DNA of 64,000 nt, taken from the NCBI GenBank assembly GCA_947630695.1, contig CANRIM010000008.1, positions 1-64,000 on the forward strand. Reading direction: 5' to 3'. Origin of the DNA: an uncultured Lachnospiraceae bacterium (GTDB lineage Bacteria; Bacillota; Clostridia; Lachnospirales; Lachnospiraceae). Of this stretch, positions 16,297 to 24,934 are shown piece by piece. Position 1 is the stretch's first letter, and each line of letters opens with the position of its first letter. The translations under genes and the position numbers were made by a program. The notes under the pieces were generated by a model. The model searched no databases. It was not told the origin of the DNA and was given only the letters and a program-made list of their open reading frames with translations.

Positions 16297-18054
16297 TCAG
16301 GCAAACTGTGCGTTATACAGCTGTTTATAGAACGTATTTTCCTGCATCAGGCTGTCGTGTGTTCCTGATTCTACGACTTCGCCGTCTTTTACAACAAGAA
16401 TCTCATCGGCGTTTCGAATGGTAGACAGCCGGTGTGCAATCACAAAACAGGTTTTATCCTTCATCAAAGCCCGCATGGCCTGCTGTATCTGCAGCTCTGT
16501 CCGGGTGTCCACATTGGAGGTTGCCTCATCTAAAATCAGAAGAGAAGCCGGAAGCAGCATGGCCCTTGCTATGGTCATCAGCTGCTTCTGGCCTTTTGAT
16601 ATATTGGAGCCGTCATCATCCAGAATCGTATCGTATCCTTCCGGAAGGGTGAGGATATAGTCATGGATTCCGCAGGCTTTGCAGACCCGCTCCACGTCAT
16701 CTTTTGTTGCTGATTCACTTCCGTATGCCACATTATCATAAACACTTCCCTGAAACAGCCATGTGTCCTGCAAAACCATGGAATAGTTCAGGCGCAGACT
16801 GCGCCGGGTCAGATCGTAAATGGATTTTTCATCAAGGGTGATGCTGCCGCTGTTGATATCGTAAAACCGCATCAGCAGATTCACGATGGTGGTTTTCCCG
16901 GCACCGGTGGGACCCACAATGGCAACCAGGGCGCCTTTGGGTACGTGCAGCGACAGATCATGAATGATTTCCTGTTGGGGAAGGTATCCGAAATGTACGT
17001 TCTGCAGATCCACCGTGCCTTCTGCATGATGCAGATCCACGGCGCCGTCGGCATCCTTTGTTTCCGGTTCTTCATCCAGCAGGCGGAAGACCCGTTCCGC
17101 AGCTGAAAATGCGGACTGCAGCTCTCCGATGATATTGGCGATTTCATTGATAGGACCGCTGAATTTCCGGGAATACAGGACAAAAGAAGAAATATTTCCG
17201 ATGGAAATCGCATGTTTCAAATATAAAACAGCTCCCAGAAAACTGACCAGCGAAAGCGACAGGTTGTTGACAAAGTTTACGGAAGGACCGGTGGTGCTGC
17301 CGTAATAATCTGCGCGGTAATAAGCCTCCACTGTTTCATCATTCTGACGGTCAAATTTCTTTACGGTGTTTTCTTCCTGGCTGTAAGCGCGCAGCGTTTT
17401 CTGACCGCTGATCATTTCCTCCACAAAACCGTTTAATTCTCCCAGCTTCGCAGAGCGTTTCCGGAATAAAGGCCGTGTAAAGCCGGTAATTTTTTTGGTC
17501 AGAAATACGGAAAGCGGAACCGTAAACGCAAATACCAGCACCAGAGCGGGAGAAATGACAATCATCATAACCAGCGCGCCAAGCACGGTTACAACACTGG
17601 CAAAAATCTGTACCATATCATGGGACAGCGACGTGTTGATGGTATCAATATCGTAGGAAATACGGCTTAAAATATCCCCGGTCTGATTCTGGTCAAAATA
17701 TCCCACCGGCAGTTCGGTCAGTTTGGAAAAAACGTCCTCCCGCATCTGTTTCACGACACGGCGGCTGATGACTACCATCAGGCGGGTCAGGAGATAGGAG
17801 AGTAGAGCGGAAAGCAGAAAGAGGGCAGCCATAATACCGGCGTAACGCCACACGCCGGAGAAATCCACATGTTTACGATCCAGTTCAATGGCGTCAATGG
17901 CAAGCCCTGAAAAATACGGGCCGGCAAGTCCCAGCAGATTTCCGCCGATGGTCAGCAGGATACAGAGCACAAACAGGAGCCTGTGCTGCATCAGATAGGG
18001 CAGAAGCCGGATCAAAACGGCGCTTTTTTTCATTCTCGTGCGTTCTTCTTTCAT
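16297..18054 (-). CDS. ABC exporter half-transporter, catalytic-site subunit
   Basis: A 585-residue fusion of a six-helix type IV exporter membrane domain (about residues 20-310) and a nucleotide-binding domain. Walker A is GPTGAGKTT and Walker B is LLILDEATSNVD with the catalytic Glu. The signature is the degenerate ISKGQKQ. It forms the partner of the upstream half-transporter in a TM287/288- or BmrCD-like heterodimer: this subunit supplies the intact Walker B, the other supplies the canonical signature. The start at 18054 has AAAGGAGAAGG upstream and is preferred over ATG 18078. The gap between the genes is 36 bp. Confidence 0.9.
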   Translation of the reverse strand: MKEERTRMKKSAVLIRLLPYLMQHRLLFVLCILLTIGGNLLGLAGPYFSGLAIDAIELDRKHVDFSGVWRYAGIMAALFLLSALLSYLLTRLMVVISRRVVKQMREDVFSKLTELPVGYFDQNQTGDILSRISYDIDTINTSLSHDMVQIFASVVTVLGALVMMIVISPALVLVFAFTVPLSVFLTKKITGFTRPLFRKRSAKLGELNGFVEEMISGQKTLRAYSQEENTVKKFDRQNDETVEAYYRADYYGSTTGPSVNFVNNLSLSLVSFLGAVLYLKHAISIGNISSFVLYSRKFSGPINEIANIIGELQSAFSAAERVFRLLDEEPETKDADGAVDLHHAEGTVDLQNVHFGYLPQQEIIHDLSLHVPKGALVAIVGPTGAGKTTIVNLLMRFYDINSGSITLDEKSIYDLTRRSLRLNYSMVLQDTWLFQGSVYDNVAYGSESATKDDVERVCKACGIHDYILTLPEGYDTILDDDGSNISKGQKQLMTIARAMLLPASLLILDEATSNVDTRTELQIQQAMRALMKDKTCFVIAHRLSTIRNADEILVVKDGEVVESGTHDSLMQENTFYKQLYNAQFA

Positions 18055-18090
18055 GATTGACCTTCTCCTTTCTTCCATGGTTTCAGGGTG

Positions 18091-19815
18091 TTATTCGGTA
18101 ACGGCACGCGCGCCCATCTGGGATTCCCCGATTTCCCGGTACAGCAGACAGCTTTCCATCAGTTCTTTGTGGGAGCCGAAGGCAGCTACATTGCCCTGAT
18201 CCATGACCAGAATTTTTTCCGCATGCATAATAGAACTGATGCGTTGCGCAATGATGATTTTTGTGGTATGCGGATAATGTATGCGCAGTTCCTCCCGGAG
18301 CCGGGCGTCTGTTTTATAATCCAGCGCGCTGGAGGAATCGTCCAGAATCAGTATCTCCGGATCGCCGGCCAGTGCCCGGGCGATCAGCATTCGCTGTTTC
18401 TGCCCGCCGGAAAAATTGGCGCCCTTAATGGCCACCGGCGCATCGAATCCGCCCTGAGACATAATAAAATCATAAGCCTGGGCCCGTTTGGCGGCTTCCG
18501 TCAGCTGATCCTCCGGAATATCCCTGCCGAGTCGGATATTTTCCCGTACCGTATCTTTAAACAAGGTATCATTTTGAAATACGACGCCAAATTTCTTTCG
18601 CAGATCCGCGGTCGCGTAATCGCGGATATCCACGCCGTCAATTTCAATGGCGCCTTCTTTTATATCATAATAACGCATAATCGCCCGGATGACCGTGGAT
18701 TTTCCGGCGCCGGTGGCCCCGATGATGCCCAGCGTTTCTCCGCGTTCCAGCGTAAAGTTCAGATGCCGCAGCGCGAAGCTGCCGCGGTCATAACGAAAGG
18801 TCACGTCTTTAAAAGCGATATGCGGCGCATGTTCCGGCAAAAATGAATAATGCGGTTCTGTTTCAAACAGTTCCACCGGCGTATCCAATACTTCCAGAAT
18901 ACGGGCAGAGGAAGCTGCCGCTTTCGAAAACATGGTAAACATCCGGTTGATGGCCATCAAAGCGTTGAGTACAATGGTAAAAAGATTCATAAACGCAATG
19001 ATCTTTCCTACCTGGGTGTTTCCCGCCTGCACACGATATGCGCCGGCAACAATGACGGCGGCAATGCCCAGATTCAACAGAAAACTCATGGCAGGATTAA
19101 TGAGGGCCATGGTATTTTCCGCCGTGCGTTCCCGCCGGGTCAGTTCGTCGTTGACGCGGCGAAACCGTTTGCGTTCATACCCGGATTTGGAAAGGGCTTT
19201 AATGACGCGCACCCCTGCGGCGTTTTCCCGAACCACCCGGAGCATGTCGTCGGAAGCATTCTGTACCTGCTGAAACAGGCGCGCGCCCCGTCTGGACACG
19301 AAAAATGTAATGACTGCCACCACCGGAAGGGTGGCAACCATGACCAGCGTCAACACCGGATCCAGTGTCAGCGTAACAATAATGCCGCCAACCAGCATAA
19401 TAGGCGCACGAACCCCCAGACGCTGCATCATGCCCACGGTCTGATGCAGTACATAGGTATCGCTGGTGACACGGGAAATCAAAGAAGGAATCGTCAGCTG
19501 ATCCACGCTGCGTTCCGAAAGAAAGGAGATTTTTCGGAACAGTTCATGTCGCAGTGTACCGGTAAAATCTCTTGCCACCGCGGAGGCCATACGATTGGCG
19601 ATGATATTGCCCAGCCATGCTAGCAGAGAGCAGAGGATCATCAAACCGCCCCAGACAAGCACAGGCTGCATTTTGCCCAGGGGAATCAGATCGTCGATGA
19701 TATAAGATAAAATCCAGGGGATCGCCAGCTCAACCAGCGTTCCAAAGACTTTTATAATAAACCCGAAGGACATTCTGGGAATAAATGGGCGCAAGAACAC
19801 CAGCAGACGCTTCAT
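18091..19815 (-). CDS. ABC exporter half-transporter, degenerate-site subunit
   Basis: A 574-residue membrane-plus-NBD half-transporter. Walker A is GATGAGKST, the signature is the canonical SGGQKQRM, and Walker B ends ILILDDSSSALD. There Asp replaces the catalytic Glu, the hallmark of the degenerate half-site in asymmetric heterodimeric exporters. Together with the downstream gene it should form one multidrug or lipid exporter in the cytoplasmic membrane. The start at 19815 has AAAGGAG upstream; an earlier ATG at 19836 is less likely. No regulator gene is adjacent. Confidence 0.9.
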   Translation of the reverse strand: MKRLLVFLRPFIPRMSFGFIIKVFGTLVELAIPWILSYIIDDLIPLGKMQPVLVWGGLMILCSLLAWLGNIIANRMASAVARDFTGTLRHELFRKISFLSERSVDQLTIPSLISRVTSDTYVLHQTVGMMQRLGVRAPIMLVGGIIVTLTLDPVLTLVMVATLPVVAVITFFVSRRGARLFQQVQNASDDMLRVVRENAAGVRVIKALSKSGYERKRFRRVNDELTRRERTAENTMALINPAMSFLLNLGIAAVIVAGAYRVQAGNTQVGKIIAFMNLFTIVLNALMAINRMFTMFSKAAASSARILEVLDTPVELFETEPHYSFLPEHAPHIAFKDVTFRYDRGSFALRHLNFTLERGETLGIIGATGAGKSTVIRAIMRYYDIKEGAIEIDGVDIRDYATADLRKKFGVVFQNDTLFKDTVRENIRLGRDIPEDQLTEAAKRAQAYDFIMSQGGFDAPVAIKGANFSGGQKQRMLIARALAGDPEILILDDSSSALDYKTDARLREELRIHYPHTTKIIIAQRISSIMHAEKILVMDQGNVAAFGSHKELMESCLLYREIGESQMGARAVTE

Positions 19816-19994
19816 GGCAAACTCCTTTCCTGACATTTTTTTACATAAACATTTCTATCATAAAATAAAGATTTGTCAAGAATCAGAAAACATAAGAAAT
19901 GATGCGGTTCTTCGCAGAAAATTCATTGGACAGCGCATTTGATTCATGCTATGCTCATAAGAACAAACGATGCAGTTTTAAAAGGAACGTGTGT

Positions 19995-20414
19995 ATGCAG
20001 GGATTCAATCTGATTGCAGTGCTGGATGAAAGCGGTGAAAAAATACTGATGTGCCGGCGTAGTAAAGCGCCGTATCAGGGACTTTATAACTTTGTGGGCG
20101 GCAAAATCAATGCCGGAGAAGAAGGATTTACCGCCGCGTATCGGGAACTGGAAGAGGAAACGCAGATTCATAAAACTCAGATTACGCTGACGCATTTGAT
20201 GGATCTGTATTATTATCTGCCGGACTTTTATATGGAAGTCTATGTTGGCAGGTTGCAGCACTGTACGGAAGTGAAGGGAAGCGAAAACGCGCTTTTTTGG
20301 ATGGATATGCAGCAGGATTTTTTTGATGCCGGACGATTTGCCGGGAACGGAAATCTGGGACATATTATGCACTATATCCATCTGTGGAAAGCACAGTCCG
20401 AACAGAAATTATAG
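19995..20414 (+). CDS. NUDIX hydrolase
   Basis: A 139-residue NUDIX domain protein. The Nudix box runs GGKINAGEEGFTAAYRELEEET, here shown only by its key parts: the GG-K start, the first Glu, the RELEEE core, and Thr in place of the usual final Gly. It probably hydrolyses a nucleoside diphosphate derivative, as in the MutT/8-oxo-dGTPase or ADP-ribose groups. The start at 19995 has AAAGGAA upstream and the preceding frame is unlike protein. It is 17 bp upstream of the nitroreductase and probably in one transcript. Confidence 0.82.
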   Translation: MQGFNLIAVLDESGEKILMCRRSKAPYQGLYNFVGGKINAGEEGFTAAYRELEEETQIHKTQITLTHLMDLYYYLPDFYMEVYVGRLQHCTEVKGSENALFWMDMQQDFFDAGRFAGNGNLGHIMHYIHLWKAQSEQKL

Positions 20415-20431
20415 TTACAGGAGGTCAGAAT

Positions 20432-20962
20432 ATGAACGAAGTATTACAAACCATGCAAACCAGAAGCTCGATCCGTGGTTATACGGATCAGAAACTGACG
20501 AAAGAGGAACTTGAAACACTGCTGTATGCCGGCCTGCAGGCACCTACCGCAACCAACCGGCAGGAAATCCATATCACGGTTGTGGATGGAGCGGATCCGA
20601 TTTTAGCGGAAATAGAAGCAGAAAAAAACGCCCAGCGAAATATTTCAACCCCGGAGCAGAACTTCTATTATGCGGCGCCCACCGTACTTCTGCTCAGTGC
20701 GGAAAAAGCATTTAAATGGAGCCAGGTGGACGCAGGCATTGCCGTGGAAAATATCGCCCTTGCGGCGGAGTCCTTAGGCCTCGGCAGCCTGATCATCGGT
20801 TGTATCAAAGATGCGCTGCATGGCCCGAAGGCATCCTATTTTGCCGAAAAGCTGCAGTTCCCCGAAGGGTATGCATTTGTCATTGCTATTGCGCTGGGAC
20901 ACAAGGCAGTCAGTAAAACGCCCCACAGCTGCGATTTTGAAAAACAGGTTTCTTTCCTGTAA
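20432..20962 (+). CDS. Nitroreductase family protein
   Basis: A 176-residue FMN-binding nitroreductase. Features are the N-terminal TRSSIRGYTDQKLT flavin-phosphate region, LQAPTATNRQ at about residue 37, and a C-terminal LGLGSLIIGC plus ALGH loop. It is a second paralogue, distinct from the one at 780. AGGAGGTCAGAAT just before the ATG fixes the start. It is followed by a strong terminator at 20977. Substrate unknown. Confidence 0.88.
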   Translation: MNEVLQTMQTRSSIRGYTDQKLTKEELETLLYAGLQAPTATNRQEIHITVVDGADPILAEIEAEKNAQRNISTPEQNFYYAAPTVLLLSAEKAFKWSQVDAGIAVENIALAAESLGLGSLIIGCIKDALHGPKASYFAEKLQFPEGYAFVIAIALGHKAVSKTPHSCDFEKQVSFL

Positions 20963-20976
20963 ATGATTCAAAAAAA

Positions 20977-21000
20977 GACGGGATACAGCCCGTCTTTTTT
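20977..21000 (+). terminator. Rho-independent terminator
   Basis: GACGGG (20977-20982) pairs with CCCGTC (20989-20994), followed by six T. An A-tract on the other side makes it usable from both strands. Confidence 0.85.
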
Positions 21001-21046
21001 CTTGCCAAATAATCAAGTGTCTCTCGAATTGTGAGATACTGAAATA

Positions 21047-21074
21047 AAAAAACCTTGAAAAATCAAGGTTTTTT
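21047..21074 (-). terminator. Terminator of the tRNA cluster
   Basis: AAAAAACCTTGA pairs perfectly with TCAAGGTTTTTT over 12 bp, with a four-base loop. On the minus strand it directly follows tRNA-Lys. Confidence 0.85.
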
Positions 21075-21080
21075 ATAAAG

Positions 21081-21153
21081 TGAGCGTGCCGGGGCTCGAA
21101 CCCGGGACAACTTGATTAAAAGTCAAGTGCTCTTCCTACTGAGCTACACACCC
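21081..21153 (-). tRNA. tRNA-Lys (anticodon TTT)
   Basis: Minus-strand cloverleaf: acceptor GGGTGTG/CACGCTC (with G-T pairs), anticodon loop CTTTTAA, TTCGAGC T-loop. It is last in a four-tRNA leftward cluster. Confidence 0.93.
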
Positions 21154-21173
21154 GTATTAAATTTTTCAGGAAA

Positions 21174-21245
21174 CTGGGCTAGCTGGATTCGAACCAGCGA
21201 ATCCAGGAGTCAAAGTCCTGTGCCTTACCGCTTGGCGATAGCCCA
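21174..21245 (-). tRNA. tRNA-Gln (anticodon TTG)
   Basis: Acceptor TGGGCTA/TAGCCCA, anticodon arm CAGGA-CTTTGAC-TCCTG, T-loop TTCGAAT. Third in the leftward cluster. Confidence 0.94.
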
Positions 21246-21251
21246 ATAAAG

Positions 21252-21326
21252 GGTGGGTAAAGGGACTCGAACCCTCGACCTCCAGAGCCACAATCTGGCG
21301 CGCTAGCCAACTGCGCCACACCCACC
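21252..21326 (-). tRNA. tRNA-His (anticodon GTG)
   Basis: Anticodon arm CCAGA-TTGTGGC-TCTGG. The extra 5' G that pairs with C73, specific to tRNA-His, is encoded. Second in the cluster. Confidence 0.94.
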
Positions 21327-21332
21327 GCAAAG

Positions 21333-21406
<74 letters not shown>

Positions 21407-21492
21407 ATAACGTTTTGTACGAAGTACTTTTCTGGGCTACATCCAAGCATGTCAGGCGGAATTTGAAAACCCTCGAGTGACCTGCACGAAAT

Positions 21493-21521
21493 AGATTACA
21501 CTATTAAAAAGATAAAGTCAA
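21493..21521 (-). promoter_or_regulatory. Promoter of the Arg-His-Gln-Lys tRNA cluster
   Basis: On the minus strand TTGACT and TAATCT are separated by exactly 17 bp, about 85 bp before tRNA-Arg. The -35 box overlaps the last codons of the LytTR gene. Confidence 0.7.
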
Positions 21522-22264
21522 GCTTTTTCTTTTCTCCCATTTAAAAAAGATAAAACCGCGTGATACGCGCTGCGGCTGACAGGAAGACGGCTCCCGTCAC
21601 TGCAAAGAATGTCCTTTTGTTCGATTCCGGTCACATGTTGGACATTGACAATACTGGAAGCGGAGATTTTCAAAAAATCCTGCTGCGGCAGCACTTCATA
21701 AACATTTCGCAGCGTGTTCCATAACAAAGATTCCCTGTTTCCGGTCTGTATAATTTTCAGGCATTTCTGACCGCTTTGAATGGATATAATTTCTGTATAA
21801 GGAATTTTAATCTCAATGCCTTTGTAGAAGTAAAACAGGGTATTTTTTTCCTGTCGTTTCAGTACAATCAGTGCCTTTTCGAGAAAAGGCTTTACTTCAA
21901 GATGCATTCGGGCTTTGATGATAAACCCAAAGGGTTGAAAGGGCAGGGAAGGCAGAATCATTTCTTCATAAAGAGAGACGAAGATCAGCAGCGCATTACA
22001 GTTTTGTATTTGCAAATCCTGGGCGATCCGAAATCCGCTTGTGTTTTTCATCCGGGCAGCCAAAAAAATGATATCCGGTTTCTGCAATTCATCCTGAAAA
22101 AACCGAATCAGGTCCAAACCCTGATAAAAGGTTTCGATCCAGTAATTGCAGTGCAGTTCTTTCAGTGCTTTTTCAATAAATCCGTAAAGGAGATTGGCCA
22201 TCGGACGGGAATCGTCGCAGATCCATATCTCGATCCGGCTGCGCTTGTTTTTTAATTCTGTCAT
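21518..22264 (-). CDS. LytTR-type transcriptional regulator with atypical receiver domain
   Basis: A 248-residue response-regulator-like protein: a CheY-like N-terminal domain (about 10-125) and a LytTR DNA-binding domain (about 140-245, with FLKISASSIVNVQHV). The acidic pair Asp17-Asp18 is present. The phospho-acceptor position after strand 3 (IIFLAARM) is Ala69 instead of Asp, so phosphorelay control is unlikely. No histidine kinase is adjacent. I start at 22264, because the frame upstream runs through the terminator hairpin of tRNA-Gly. It lies between two tRNA units on the same strand. Confidence 0.78.
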   Translation of the reverse strand: MTELKNKRSRIEIWICDDSRPMANLLYGFIEKALKELHCNYWIETFYQGLDLIRFFQDELQKPDIIFLAARMKNTSGFRIAQDLQIQNCNALLIFVSLYEEMILPSLPFQPFGFIIKARMHLEVKPFLEKALIVLKRQEKNTLFYFYKGIEIKIPYTEIISIQSGQKCLKIIQTGNRESLLWNTLRNVYEVLPQQDFLKISASSIVNVQHVTGIEQKDILCSDGSRLPVSRSAYHAVLSFLNGRKEKA

Positions 22265-22294
22265 GGGTTTTACAGGTTTCCTCTGTTGAAACAT

Positions 22295-22326
22295 AAAAAA
22301 AATGGCTTCATGAAAAGCCATTTTTT
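22295..22326 (-). terminator. Bidirectional terminator after tRNA-Gly
   Basis: AAAAAAAATGGCTT pairs with AAGCCATTTTTT around a short CATGAA loop. On the minus strand it ends the tRNA-Gly transcript. Confidence 0.8.
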
Positions 22327-22331
22327 CCGGA

Positions 22332-22402
22332 AGCAGGTGATGGGAATCGAACCCACGTATTCAGCTTGGAAGGCTGATGTTCTACCATTGAACCACACCT
22401 GC
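22332..22402 (-). tRNA. tRNA-Gly (anticodon TCC)
   Basis: Acceptor GCAGGTG/CACCTGC, anticodon arm CAGCC-TTCCAAG-CTG region giving TCC, T-loop TTCGATT, discriminator T. Single tRNA unit on the minus strand. Confidence 0.94.
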
Positions 22403-22442
22403 ACTTTTGCAGAACAGTGTTTCCGCCGCACTCGCAAGCGTT

Positions 22443-22471
22443 ATATTAACATATATTATTCTGCTTTGCAA
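22443..22471 (-). promoter_or_regulatory. Promoter of tRNA-Gly
   Basis: Minus strand TTGCAA (22466-22471) and TAATAT (22443-22448) with 17-bp spacing, about 40 bp before the tRNA. Confidence 0.65.
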
Positions 22472-22539
22472 GCATTAAATCTAAAACAAATTGAATTTTT
22501 GTGGCTTTAAGCCGCTGATTGCGGAAGTGTATCTGTCTA

Positions 22540-22569
22540 TTGACAATCAGAGAAACATGTAAATATAAT
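22540..22569 (+). promoter_or_regulatory. Promoter of the AraC-type regulator
   Basis: Consensus TTGACA (22540-22545) and TATAAT (22564-22569) with 18-bp spacing, about 37 bp before the ATG at 22607. Confidence 0.8.
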
Positions 22570-22606
22570 GCATAGTAAAGCAGTATACATTTCGCCGGAG
22601 GCCGTT

Positions 22607-23467
22607 ATGAATTTTAAAAAAGAAGAGATTATCTATGACAGAAATATTCCTTTTGCCATGTACGAAACCAATGCGCGGCAGGTCATGATTCACTGCCATG
22701 ACTGTCTGGAAATCAATCTGATCTTAAAAGGCGGCGGCCAGTATCTGATTGAAGAACAAAGCTACCCCATTAGCGATCATGATATTTTCATCATTAATAA
22801 TCTGGAACATCATATGGCAGTCCATGAGGGGAATCTTTCCATGCTGGTATTTGTATTTGATCCGGCCTTTGTCTTTCGGAATCCGGAAGAATATGAATAT
22901 CTGTCACCGTTTTTTGACCGCGGCATACGGTTTTCCAATATGGTGGATCAGAACAGCCCGTTATATCCGCGTATGCGGGAGCACCTGGAAAAGCTTGCGC
23001 AGGAATATGAAACCATGGAGGAGGGATGGGAACTGGCTGTAAAAGCCAACCTTTTGATGTTTTTAGCCTGCCTGAATCGTTATTATTATCATCAAAATGC
23101 GTTGTTTACCGACAATGCGCAGACACGGGGCTATTCCCGTATCCGGTCTGTGATTGCATACATTCATCAGAATTTTCAGCAGGATTTAACACTGACGGCG
23201 CTGGCGAAGCAGGCGGCCATGAGCAAAAGCTATTTTTCTTCTTTTTTTACAAAAATCATGAAAATGAGCGTTTCGGAATATATTGCCCATGTCCGGATCA
23301 ACCATGCGATGCTTTTGTTACAATCAACTTCGGATTCTGTTTTAGACATTGCCCTGGATTCCGGATTTCACAGCAGCGCATATTTTAACAGGATTTTTAA
23401 AAAATTTATGCAAATGACGCCAAATGAATACAGAAAATCGAAAAATCGTACAATGATTGCGCAATAA
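22607..23467 (+). CDS. AraC-family transcriptional regulator
   Basis: A 286-residue regulator with an N-terminal cupin sensor (about 15-110; HCHDCLEINLILKGGGQY is the sugar-binding barrel entry, broken here after HCHDC). The C-terminal pair of helix-turn-helix motifs (about 185-280) includes LTALAKQAAMSKSYFSSFF and ends with the SGFHSSAYFNRIFKK signature. Such regulators usually activate a nearby carbohydrate operon; the oxidoreductase 64 bp downstream is the likely target. The start at 22607 has GGAGG upstream. A perfect sigma-A promoter suggests constitutive expression of the regulator. Confidence 0.88.
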   Translation: MNFKKEEIIYDRNIPFAMYETNARQVMIHCHDCLEINLILKGGGQYLIEEQSYPISDHDIFIINNLEHHMAVHEGNLSMLVFVFDPAFVFRNPEEYEYLSPFFDRGIRFSNMVDQNSPLYPRMREHLEKLAQEYETMEEGWELAVKANLLMFLACLNRYYYHQNALFTDNAQTRGYSRIRSVIAYIHQNFQQDLTLTALAKQAAMSKSYFSSFFTKIMKMSVSEYIAHVRINHAMLLLQSTSDSVLDIALDSGFHSSAYFNRIFKKFMQMTPNEYRKSKNRTMIAQ

Positions 23468-23531
23468 GCTGCAAGACAGGCGCCCCGTTTTCACCTAATA
23501 TGCTCTTAAAAGCTGAAAGGGGATATGCACT

Positions 23532-24608
23532 ATGAATCAGAAACTGACCATGGGCGTTCTCGGTCTGGGAGAAGGACGCAGTATAATTTCCGCCGTTTTA
23601 AACAGCAGGTATTGGGAACTGGGCAACATCTGTGATCTGAATGAAGCGCTGTGCCAGGAACGCTGTCAGGAGTTTCATTTTGACAAATATACCACCAGCT
23701 ACGAGGAAATGCTGGCGGATGAAAACATCGACGTCATTGGAATTTATACGCCGGACCAGCTGCATGCAGAGCATATCAAAATGGCGCTGGAAGCCGGAAA
23801 ACATGTGATCTGTACAAAGCCGTTGATGGTTTCGCTGGACCAGGCCAATGAACTGCTCCGCATACAGGAAAGGACAAAAAAACTGGTTTTCGTCGGACAA
23901 AGCTCCCGCTATTTTGAACCAATGCGCAGACAGCGCAAAGACTTTGAACAGGGGAAAAACGGAGATCTTCTGACACTGGAAGCCCATTATATCAGCGACT
24001 CCCGCTGGTTCTTAGAGCGGGCATGGAGCAGGAAAGCCGGCTTTTCCTGGATGTATAACTTCATGATCCACGCGGTAGACCTGGCCGCATGGTATCTGCC
24101 GGAAATTGAAGAAGTTTACGGCATCGGCAGCGTCAGCGAAAACACCCGTGTGTATGGCCTGGAGGTGCCAGATACAATGAAATTTCTGCTGAAAGACAGC
24201 AGCGGAAGATTTGCCTCCGTTACAGGGGTCTATGCTGCGCCCACGCTGGGCAGTGCCGTACAGCAGAATATCAGCTGTACTTTACGCGGCACCAAAGGCA
24301 TCAGTCAGGCCGGATATCCGAAATTGAAGTATTATACGAATTTTGAACCGCTGCAGAAAACCGCAGAGCTGCAGACTTTCGATGATCTGCATGATTATTA
24401 TTTCCGTTTTGAGCAGGAAAATCATCACGCAGGAGAGTATCAGAATTATATTGAATATTTCGCGGAATGCCTGCAGAAGGGGAAAAAGCCTCTGCCGGAT
24501 CTGCGGGAAGGGATCCACACGCTGGCCGTGATGGAAGCAATGGAACGCTCCCTGCAAACCCAAAACGTGGCACGGGTGCCAGATGTGCTGCGGGATTATA
24601 AGTTATGA
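23532..24608 (+). CDS. Gfo/Idh/MocA family oxidoreductase
   Basis: A 358-residue NAD(P)-dependent dehydrogenase. The Rossmann motif has the variant GLGEGRSI near residue 10, the catalytic motif is TKPLMVS at about residue 95, and the C-terminal domain has MYNFMIHAVDLAAWY with the conserved His. It is not closely similar to the paralogue at 1301. It follows the AraC regulator on the same strand, so a role in oxidising a sugar or polyol taken up under that regulator is likely. The substrate is unknown, and no transporter follows. Confidence 0.86.
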   Translation: MNQKLTMGVLGLGEGRSIISAVLNSRYWELGNICDLNEALCQERCQEFHFDKYTTSYEEMLADENIDVIGIYTPDQLHAEHIKMALEAGKHVICTKPLMVSLDQANELLRIQERTKKLVFVGQSSRYFEPMRRQRKDFEQGKNGDLLTLEAHYISDSRWFLERAWSRKAGFSWMYNFMIHAVDLAAWYLPEIEEVYGIGSVSENTRVYGLEVPDTMKFLLKDSSGRFASVTGVYAAPTLGSAVQQNISCTLRGTKGISQAGYPKLKYYTNFEPLQKTAELQTFDDLHDYYFRFEQENHHAGEYQNYIEYFAECLQKGKKPLPDLREGIHTLAVMEAMERSLQTQNVARVPDVLRDYKL

Positions 24609-24661
24609 TTGTGTAAAAAAATCCAGTTGCAATATCAATGTCTTTGGCATATAATATGCTT

Positions 24662-24760
24662 AATAAGGTAGCCGGAAGGTGAGCACACACCCGTCCCGGC
24701 AAAGTAAGTTAAGGCATAGCCGTTCCTAAACTTTGACGAGAGCTGGGACGGCTATTTCTT
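24662..24760 (+). ncRNA. Orphan Hol-Tox antitoxin-like RNA in host DNA
   Basis: TTGCAA (24627-24632), a 17-bp spacer and TATAAT (24650-24655) drive a predicted transcript of about 100 nt. It ends in a hairpin (24717-24754) with a T-rich tail. The promoter (TATAATATGCTTAA) and the body (AGCCGGAAGG, CACACAC, CCGGCAAA) match the two antitoxin genes in the prophage at 27.97 and 28.26 kb. The facing toxin gene is reduced to its last nine codons. The start and end are predicted, not measured. Confidence 0.7.
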
Positions 24761-24781
24761 ATGTGTCAAATTCAGAACTGC
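24752..24781 (-). pseudogene. Hol-Tox toxin remnant (C-terminal tail only)
   Basis: On the minus strand the frame reads AVLNLTHKK followed by TAG. It aligns with AILNLSHKK, the tail of the intact prophage toxin at 28355. Upstream the frame meets TGA with no start codon, and no toxin leader or ribosome site is found. The toxin body has been deleted or replaced, while the antitoxin RNA unit opposite remains intact. Confidence 0.72.
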
Positions 24782-24934
24782 ATAATTTCCGGAAATAAAA
24801 GTTCACCCTTGTTTTTCTTTTCTGTTTCCGCTATAGTTAAAAGGATTGATGTTTTACCGGCCTGACATTTATGGGCTTTCTTGTTATATTGGAAACCGTG
24901 TATACCATGGTTTCCGGGGAGAAGGGTTATTCAA

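Noticed and set aside
18088..19623. Long plus-strand frames opposite the ABC exporter gene
   Set aside because: Low-complexity antisense shadows without ribosome sites; the minus strand has all ABC motifs.
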